Of a stretch of 64,000 nt of DNA, positions 56,321-64,000 are shown one piece after another. Position numbers and translations under genes: made by a program. Positions within the stretch are counted from its first letter, which is position 1. Every line of letters starts with the position of its first letter. This DNA comes from Metopolophium dirhodum (Eukaryota; Arthropoda; Insecta; Hemiptera; Aphididae). Location: the NCBI RefSeq assembly GCF_019925205.1, contig NC_083567.1, positions 27,404,001 to 27,468,000 of the forward strand, read 5' to 3'. The notes under the pieces are model-generated. The model worked only from the letters and a program-made list of their open reading frames with translations, did no database searches and had not been told where the DNA came from.

Positions 56321-58116
56321 TATTATTGTCATTATCATAATATTATAATCTGCAGCCGCGCACGCTTTCTTTTGTGATTTGATGCCTTTTCGCATCGCGG
56401 TTTTACGTCATAGTATACATAATGCGTTATAGTGGTGGTGTGAGTCTGTACGCATTTATTATTATAATTCGCTTCCCCGTCCTTATTTTCTGCAAAGGTC
56501 TTTTCTTTTTTAACGCGACAACGATCGCACTCGACGCGCCGTTTTGATAATATTAATTGGTTGCTTTATTCTGCAGGGCGGTCCATCGTCGTATGATATA
56601 ATTTTACAATATAGTGTTTTACAGCGTTTCCCGCATCACGCTATATATGTCTGATATATACGCACACGTCATCTGAATAATTCCTCGAGCGTTTAATTTT
56701 GTATTTTTTATCACTGCAGTAAGACTGCACCCTCTCTCTCGCACCTCTCAACTTTTTTAAATGACTTTATCTGTATTTTTTTTTGTGGATTTCCCGTATT
56801 CCGCACTAGCACAGAATTTACTTTAAAACGCAGATCACCGCGAATACTTTAATAAATAATAATACGGTACCTATATTATTATGGTTTATACGTTTATTCT
56901 AGCCTCCGAGTGATATTCTATATTATTTTAAACGCGCCGATCTGAAAATATATCAAAACAAAATATAAACTATGCTAAATATTTCGAGAAGTCGTGTAAT
57001 TATTATTTAAAATAAAAAATGTGTACCTTCTACGCGGAACTATACTGATATAGGTCGTAATGATTATGATAATATAATACAAAATAACACTGCCTGCGAA
57101 CCGTTCACGCACGTCGACGCCAAACGAAACAAAAAATACCTTTAAAAATAGATTTTTGAAATGGTCTATGCGCGGTGAGTATAGGTATACGAAGCCTATA
57201 AACGTATACATAATTTATAAATTAGGTGATCATTTTTAGTATACTTATATATACGTAGGTGCCTATTGGATAATATAATATATTAGACAACGATCGCGGG
57301 CTACAGATCGATAAATCAAATTCGAGTATATTATAGAGGTAGCTTTCTGCGGGATGTACCTATAAACGCCGGTCGTCGTGACCCCGGCGGACGCGCGCGC
57401 GGCAGGTAGATATAATAATATAATAATAATATTACAACAATAATAATGTAATAATAACAGTAGAAAAAAAACAACTATAGCCTATTGTTTTCGTGCAGTT
57501 TTTTTCTTTTCGGTTAACGATTATGCATTAGAACATAAGGGCGAGAACACGCCCACCCGACATCGTTCTATACCTGTATGGTATATTATAATATTATGTA
57601 CACACACACACATACACACACACACATACACACACACACTCACACATTATGGATGCGTGGTAACATGGATGTGTAGAGAACACCGTGAGAGAGTTATAAT
57701 TGCTGTCCCGTGCGCGCGCACACAAGAATGTTGTCGGGTTATTTATGCATTTCATATTAGGTATAAGAAAAAAAATATAATACCAAATAGTAATCATAAT
57801 CGTTTTGACGAGCTGTATAATATTATGTTTTTTTTCATACCAACTCGTGTAATACATATCTAGATTCTACCTGGGTATAATATGGTCGTCGCCTCGTTGG
57901 TCGGTCAAGCGAAATTCGTTTTTAAAGTTTAATTCGATTTTGAGCATTTTTTTTCTATATACAAATATATACATGCTTCTGCGAAACGGTTTGAAGTTAA
58001 GTTTGTGAAAACAAGAGAACAATGTAGGTATTATTCCAATAGAATAAATTATGAGAAATATGAATGCTGCAGTGGTTACAGCGACAATACGTGTACATAA
58101 ATATAATATAACTTAC
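56321..58116. other. CpG-richer stretch, no recognised gene
   Basis: GGACGCGCGCGCGGCAG|GTAGATATAA near 57400 is another donor-like site after GC-rich DNA. A CA microsatellite lies at 57600-57645. Everything else is AT-rich. Confidence 0.35.
57599..57646. repeat. (CA)n microsatellite
   Basis: Imperfect ACACAC/ATACAC tract of about 48 bases. Confidence 0.9.
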
Positions 58117-58271
58117 TGATAAATTCAAAAATGTTTTTTGCTCTGAATTTATAAATTGTATTTTTCTGAGGTTCCGCAGTGTTTTTTTTCATGGCTATCG
58201 TTTTGGCCAAAATAATTATTATTGGTACCGATTTTGGTGGTCCTCGAATCGTTATGACTTTAATCAAATAC
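58117..58271 (-). other. Candidate internal exon, unrecognised
   Basis: On the minus strand, ATTATTATTAG| at 58272 and |GTAAGTTATA at 58116 bound 155 bases open in one frame (YLIKVITIRGPPKSVPIIII, LAKTIAMKKNTAEP, FRAKNIFEFI). The donor is a strong consensus; the acceptor has only a weak pyrimidine tract. I recognise no domain, and no adjoining exon was found. Chance is the main alternative. Confidence 0.22.
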
Positions 58272-58608
58272 CTAATAATAATTCTCATTGACAACAGTTC
58301 CATGAGCTGCTATACAAGTGCACGTCGTGTTATAATTGTTGTTTTTTTAAAAACGAGTTTTATAGTGCACACTACGCGTATTATTGCAATGCGTGTATTT
58401 TTTTACGAACTGGAAACTTAAATAATGTTGATAAAAAGTATATACGCGACGAATAGACAGTTCAAACACTTCAAACACGTTTAGGAGTCGGGACGCGTCA
58501 AGCGGTTTTACAAAATAATAAATCGTTTCTGTCACACCGTTGCGCCATACGCATTACTTTAATGAACAAATTATCGCACCAATTTTTATTGTCCACTATC
58601 GTCTATAT

Positions 58609-59657
58609 CAGCGCTTCTCAACCTTTTTGCAATGGCGACCTATAAATTTAATCTTTATTAGGTACGCGACCCCCCCCCCCCTCAAAAAAAAAAGTATGCC
58701 GTAAATAAATAAGATTTTTATTATAATCCATTTTATCATTGAGTTTTTTATAAAATACAATACGATTACAATATACTGAATAATAATAACTTAATAAATA
58801 AATAAATAAAATAAATTATAATAAAAATATAAAATACAAAAAATTAGTATAATAGAAAATTTAGTGTGAATTTTGATTTTGGACACTGTTGCATAAAATT
58901 TCCCACTGGGGTACAATTTTAGATAAACTAATGCGCATGTCATGTGTGACATCTAATCTGTTTCTTTGTTTTGTTTTAATATTGGCCATGGTAGAAAATC
59001 CTTTTTCGCACAAATAAGTGGTAGGAAAAAGTAATAGTTTTTTTATTGCATTAATTGAAAGTTCTGGATATTCATTATATACTGCACACCAAAAATCTAT
59101 AAGAGTTTCATTTTTAAATTTATGTTCATAAGTTTTATCACAAGAAAGATCGATAATCTGAGTTTCAAGAAGTGTATTGAAGTTCAACTCTTCAATAGAA
59201 ACAGTAAAAGGATTTTCAATCCATTGAAAATCGTCATGAATATCTTTTGGAAAATAACTATTCAATGCAATTGATATTTGATTTAAATGCAATGAAATAA
59301 TTGTTTTGATATCATTAACATTCACTGAGTCGTCTTCTTCTAGAAACTCGCTAAGTACAAAAAACATATCAATATTTCCTATTTCTACTTTTTTTTTGTA
59401 AATAATAATTTTTTTTTTTGAACGAAGCAATTTTTTTGATTGATCAAAAATGTCAAAATTTTTACATTGCATCGAAAATTTAAATCATTAAGTATAGTAA
59501 AAATATCTACTAAATATGCCAACTTTATCAGCCATTTATACTGTCACAAAAATAGTTTTACGACTAAAATAACTGTAATCGTAACTGCTAGTCGCGACCC
59601 ATCAAAAAAATTTCACGACCCAATGATGGGTCGCGACCCATGGTTTGGGAAACGCTG
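58609..59657. mobile_element. hAT (Buster/ZBED5-like) element, internally deleted, perfect 8-bp target duplication
   Basis: The termini CAGCGCTTCTCAACC (58609) and TTTGGGAAACGCTG (59657) are imperfectly inverted. The flanks GTCTATAT (58601-58608 and 59658-59665) are identical. Subterminal GCGACC / GGTCGC blocks mirror each other (GTACGCGACCCCCC against GATGGGTCGCGACCC). The element keeps only the transposase C-terminus on the minus strand. Confidence 0.93.
58861..59545 (-). pseudogene. hAT transposase C-terminal part (ZBED5/FAM200-like)
   Basis: The 203-residue frame from 59472 to 58861 ends with the hAT dimerisation region: FWCAVYNEYPELSINAIKKL, LLFPTTYLCEKGFSTMANIK, then RNRLDVTHDMRISLSKIVPQ. 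This is the FPTTYLCE..FS.....K..R.RL....LR.. motif shared by ZBED5, FAM200 and Buster-type transposases. Upstream, in a different frame, WLIKLAYLVDIFTILNDLN (59530-59475) is the expected preceding segment, so there is a frameshift near 59470. A TGA precedes it. The BED finger and the first two catalytic acidic residues are missing. In an intact protein this region mediates dimerisation for cut-and-paste transposition. Confidence 0.85.
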
Positions 59658-59665
59658 GTCTATAT

Positions 59666-61665
59666 CATCTATTAATAATCAATAATAATATCAAATATAT
59701 AAACTGTTATTATATGTACGTATACAGGATGTAACAGATAGAACTGACTTTTGGAATAACTTTTGTTCTAATCAATGTTCAAAATTTTTTTTTATATAAT
59801 TTATAGTCACTTCCGCTACACATTATACTAAACAAAAAATTATTTTTATTTTTTATCACTGAAAATAAAAAATTTAAATAGCCAATTTGTGAATCTGATT
59901 ATAAGTACAATTTCGATAGTAAAAACATTTATCTAAGTCAAGTAGTTTATAGGTATCAATATTTTTTTAATTAAATGAATTTGGAACGTAATAACTTTTT
60001 TCAAAATATTTTTTTTGGGAATTTGCTGACATGAGTATATTTCTTAAATTATTTACTAATCATATAATTTTAACAATTTTTGTCATATATTTAATAGCAT
60101 TCTTTTTTTCATCAGGTCTTTCTGTTCGACTTGTATATTTTAATTATGAATAATTGTTGTAATTTGGAGCGTTGGAGACTATACAGCAACATACTATGTA
60201 TATTATGTACAAATATGTAAAATGACGATGAGTACCACTTTACAGTTTACATCAACGTATAAAGAACTTCATTCGTAGAAATTACGTAGGTGTATATGAT
60301 GTGGTATATTATACAGACGCGTGTGTAGACTTTTATTATCAATATACTATTATTAATTTTTGCAGGGCGTTCCTCATGTCTTTAGAGCTCAGAGCTCCTA
60401 TAAAGTTTAAAGTAATTCAGGGCGTATTTATATAGAACAAGGTTTATAGGGATCGCGCAGTGTTGATGCAGGTAAGCTGCATATTATATTTTAGTATAGA
60501 ATATAAAGATATAGAATCATTTCGATAAAAGTAAGTAGGTATTCGAATATATGTTTTTCTGTTAACAATACTTATTTAATACAAAACACACAATACTAAT
60601 AATAGGTTTTAAACTTTAGTATATAATATACTTACTACCTACATAGGTACTATATTAAATGTTACGTATAATATGTATAGATGTTATAACTTATAAACGT
60701 ACGGATTTTATCTGAAGGTCATTTTCTCGTGGTATAATTATTGTATTGGAGGTAGTATTCAAATACATATTTTGAGAGTTTTTGGGTAGGTATATATTAA
60801 TACTTATAAAAAATACGCTTTACGACACTGTTTCACGTAGGTATACCTACTGCAGTGAGCTGGCACGCCCTGCTACAGCGCGGGTGTGCGCACACGCCCA
60901 TACCACAGTATATTAATTACACATATATAGGTACCTGGGTATATTATATTATACTTGAATAGGTGACATTGTTATTTCAAAATTTTGGTCTTCCCGTGAG
61001 TTTACCGAACGGAGATCACCGAACACCGGGATGCGTACGGATTGAAGACTATATATATATATAGGCACTCTGGTACTATTATATAATATTATGGTTGCAA
61101 AATATGCAGAATACGTGTATTGTAATGTATATACTAATAATATATAATATCAGTCTCACGATAATCGTTTGCTGAGGTCGTTTGTAGTGGTCGTTGACAC
61201 CGTCGTTGGACACCATAATATAGCCTGTAAATGTTGCACATCTCGAAATCGGAAAAATTTGTACATTTTCCTACCTATTTGAAATGTTGAAGCCGTTCGC
61301 GTTACCACGCACCATTTATGTACATTCGACAATCATTTTGAATTTTCGTCAATCATTAGGTAGGTGATATATTTGTCGGAAAAAGATTCGGATGAACCGC
61401 AGTCTCGTCGTGCTCTTTGTTCTTATTTACGTGTATTTTTATAAGATAATAGTACACAATGTTCTGGACATAATAATGGTATAGTAAGTTATTATACTAA
61501 TTAGTAATAAATAATAATTGTAATTGTATTCATATTTTATTCATAAGGCATTTCTAATATCAGTAGTCACATTTAGTGCTAAATTCGTACGAAATAGAAA
61601 TTAATATGTATAGATAATCCTGCAGTGTACTACTTGCAAATATGCAGTAGGTACCTCATACTTCA
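59666..61665. other. Gene-free stretch
   Basis: Mostly AT-rich, with CpG-containing patches at 60.85-60.90 (CTACAGCGCGGGTGTGCGCA) and 61.0-61.2 kb. No exon, RNA gene or transposon end could be supported. Confidence 0.4.
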
Positions 61666-61666
61666 T

Positions 61667-62181
61667 AGGCGTGGCCGCGTGGGTATTCATAAATAATTTA
61701 ACGGGGATGTTTAAAAATGCATAATACATTTCCCCCCCACTTCCCCACAAAACTATATTTTTTAAATTTAAATAACATATTTTATCATATTAATAATATG
61801 ACAACAATTATTTAAAAAACTGTACTTATTACAATCCACAAATAATCAATAATAAAATAAAATAAATTATATTACAGATAAAAAACACAGAATACTGTAA
61901 CACAACGCTGTGAATTATATGAAAAATATTAATAATAATGATAATATATATTTTAATTTATAGTCTTAGAATTCATGGTTTTATATATTTTTAAACGTTG
62001 TGCAAATGTTGTGCAGTGTAAATTTGGTTAAAATCTGGAGGGCTCGGGCTAGAAATATCAATTGACACGTATTAAAATAGTTTATTATACTTACGAGGTC
62101 AAGTTAGGAAATACTTTGGGGGCTGTTAGAGTTTTTTGGGGGCTATGTCACTTAAGCCCCCCCCCCCAATTTACGCTTATG
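61667..62181. mobile_element. Possible MITE with C-run ends
   Basis: CATAGGCGTGG at the left and TTACGCTTATG at the right are loosely inverted, with CCCCCCCC runs just inside. Boundaries and class are uncertain. Confidence 0.3.
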
Positions 62182-62539
62182 ACCATTATTGTTATGACTA
62201 TGGTTTTGAGACATAAATAGACCGTGGTTATGACATTTTACTGGACAGCTGTTTATTTTGAGATGGTGTGTTATTATGCTCACCATGAAATGTAAGCTCA
62301 CAGATTTTAATAATAAAGTATAGAAATATTAATTTACGTAAATATTCGTATTTCTTCGTTGTATAAAGAACATTCTTTAGTTTTTTATTCATTGATTCTT
62401 AATATGCAAACAAAAAATTCCTATTTATCATTTCAGGATATTATGTGTATTACAATCTCATTGACCAAAACGAATGTAAAGGAATAATTAAATAATTTGT
62501 ATAAAGAAAATAGAGTAAAACACAATGGTCACAATGTAT

Positions 62540-63037
62540 CAAAAGTGGGTATGTGTATGTTGCTCTGCTGTACAGTAGGTTACAAGTGGGTCAATGTATA
62601 AAGGATTGTATTAAACTTGAATTCAATGATATAATATCATTGTATAAGAAAAACGATTCTGAGCGGAGACCGATTGTCAGTCTGGATATTGTTATTATTT
62701 ATTATATCTTGTAAGTTAAATTTATATTTTAAAAGGTATTATTATTTTTTATTCGTTTCTATGCTGGTAAACAAAGCGTTAGAAATTAAAATCCCATTTT
62801 TAGTGGTTTTTCGTAATTTGTCGGTGGTTTTTCCTGTGGCATTAAAAAACTATTGAGAAAATCAAAAAAAGACCTTTCTAAAGTACTATCTTGATTCAAT
62901 TTACTAAAAGATAAGGTAGGTACTGTATGTTGAAATCGAAGCACTCCTTCTGGTAGATATTTTGTATACAAGATATATAAAAAAAAAAAATAAACACCAT
63001 TGTAAAAACCACTAGCTTCCTCACTCCGCTCAGAATC
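62540..63037. mobile_element. GATTCTGAGCG-family copy with GATTCTGAGCGGAG ends
   Basis: GATTCTGAGCGGAG at 62655 is exactly mirrored by CTCCGCTCAGAATC ending at 63037 (followed by TA). It is preceded by the other family end (GCTCTGCTGTACAGTAGGTT, CAAGTGGGTCA, TTGAATTCAATGATATAATA). The inside differs from the other copies. Confidence 0.7.
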
Positions 63038-64000
63038 TAAAATACTAAAAACGTTATTTTAATTTAAAATGCAGTCATTTTTTTCAATGTGGTGAAATCA
63101 ATAACGCAATCAAAGTGAGAAAATCCCAAATGAAGAAAAACTCTTAATTCGCTTTGAACTGTATTTTGGTTTTCATGTCCAGTGACAAATTTATTGTATT
63201 CGGTATTAACGTAGGTAAATATATAGTAATAATATATTTTACAATAATTATACTTAACGACTTAAGGTGAATAACAAAAAATACACCTATATAATATGAT
63301 AATCCTCCCCTAGGAAATTTATATTTTTCATATAGGTAGGTACTTTTAATAGCATCAAGCTGTAATGGCGCAGTGCATTTTTAGACAACTCTCAACTGAG
63401 TGCTACCTTATTTTCGAGTGTACGTATATTTAAAAAATAATTGGGAGGGATGGATGGCTGGTCCCATGGTGGCGGTTACCGTAGTCACGGTAAATTATAA
63501 TCTAGACTATAATAGACTATAATCTCCCGTGTTATAACTTATAGCAAACTGCGCAGTTGCAGTGGTCGCGTGAAAAAACAATTATTAAACAATCCATGGC
63601 GTCCGAGCTGTGCGATAAGAGGCGTTATCTCTATTACCGCTTACCAGCTATCAGTTTCTGCGGTTAACAGAGTCGTGATATTTTGTCTTCTCCGTGGCAA
63701 ATTTATATAATTTACCAGAGATTTTTAACAACCGACGTCGACGTCGTAATCACTTTTAATTTCTATATCTAGGTCGTGATATATCATTGTTCGAAACAGA
63801 ATAATAATATATTTTAGTATACCACGACATTACCACGGACTTTTGCTCGTGCCCGAGTTCCATACGTGCCTAAATGGCTAAATCTGTATAATCATCATTA
63901 TTGTAGTGATGCGTATCACTCGCCTTTCAACTGCAGCTGCCGTATTGCAGTAGTGTCGTCTCGCCGACTCGGAACTTACTGTAAGTAACACACGACGCTC
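63038..64000. other. Window end, possible upstream region of a gene
   Basis: CpG content rises toward the right edge. AACTTACT|GTAAGTAAC at about 63975-63990 is a donor-like site after GC-richer DNA (GTGTCGTCTCGCCGACTCGG), which might be the end of a plus-strand first exon. GGTTACCGTAGTCACGGTAA at 63475 is partly self-complementary. No coding sequence was recognised. Confidence 0.25.

Noticed and set aside
56055..56395. Overlapping open frames on both strands in the CpG-rich block
   Set aside because: Stop codons are rare in GC-rich DNA; there is no domain and no conserved start.
1..64000. CRISPR arrays, bacterial operons or phage genes
   Set aside because: Repeats here are transposon termini or minisatellites, and genes have spliceosomal introns; the DNA is eukaryotic.

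Overview
The window looks like aphid (Hemiptera, Aphididae) nuclear DNA. It is very AT-rich and full of TAGGTACCTA / ACCTACCTATA-type runs that are common in aphid genomes. It carries spliced insect-style genes and a dense mix of eukaryotic transposons, and nothing bacterial. Species assignment is an inference; no search was run.

I find no long conserved host gene. The only intact-looking genes are three small spliced minus-strand genes. Two (A, 16491-17387; B, 22917-23809) have four exons and encode 182/183-residue THAP zinc-finger proteins. They lie in segmental duplicates (about 15467-19650 and 21446-26805). A third, more diverged copy (C, 30672-31009, within about 30290-31985) keeps the promoter side, a splice donor and the two-part 3' layout. 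It lacks the THAP exons and instead encodes an 88-residue basic protein from two exons. This small family with an exchanged 5' half is the most interesting thing in the window.

Most of the rest is transposon-derived. From left to right: a non-LTR retrotransposon 5' half on the minus strand (1-2825), split by a hAT MITE with a perfect 8-bp target duplication; hAT-type and other MITEs (3.7-10.3 kb); a deleted Helitron with a chimeric Rep/helicase ORF (11.0-12.3 kb); a tRNA-derived SINE with a 12-bp target duplication (12.74-13.07 kb); TA-flanked 'GATTCTGAGCG' MITEs (13.4-14.8 kb); a hAT element (14.8-15.3 kb); the duplicated THAP region, with a jockey-like LINE 3' end between copies A and B; more MITEs and an RT fragment (28.9-29.9 kb); copy C; a nested inverted-repeat composite containing another hAT element (33.7-36.3 kb); a roughly 180-bp minisatellite split by a solo LTR (37.4-38.7 kb); a short Helitron (43.0-43.5 kb); a large near-perfect palindrome (45.3-46.5 kb); a broken CACTA/TNP2-like transposase gene (48.3-50.6 kb); a foldback element (54.9-55.3 kb); and a hAT element carrying a ZBED5/Buster-like transposase C-terminus (58.6-59.7 kb).

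The segments around 43.5-44.4, 52-54, 56-57.5 and 60-64 kb have more CpG and fewer recognisable transposons. They could be promoter, UTR or intron sequence of a host gene whose coding exons are outside the window, but only weak candidate exons can be pointed to. Coordinates of repeats without a target duplication are approximate.
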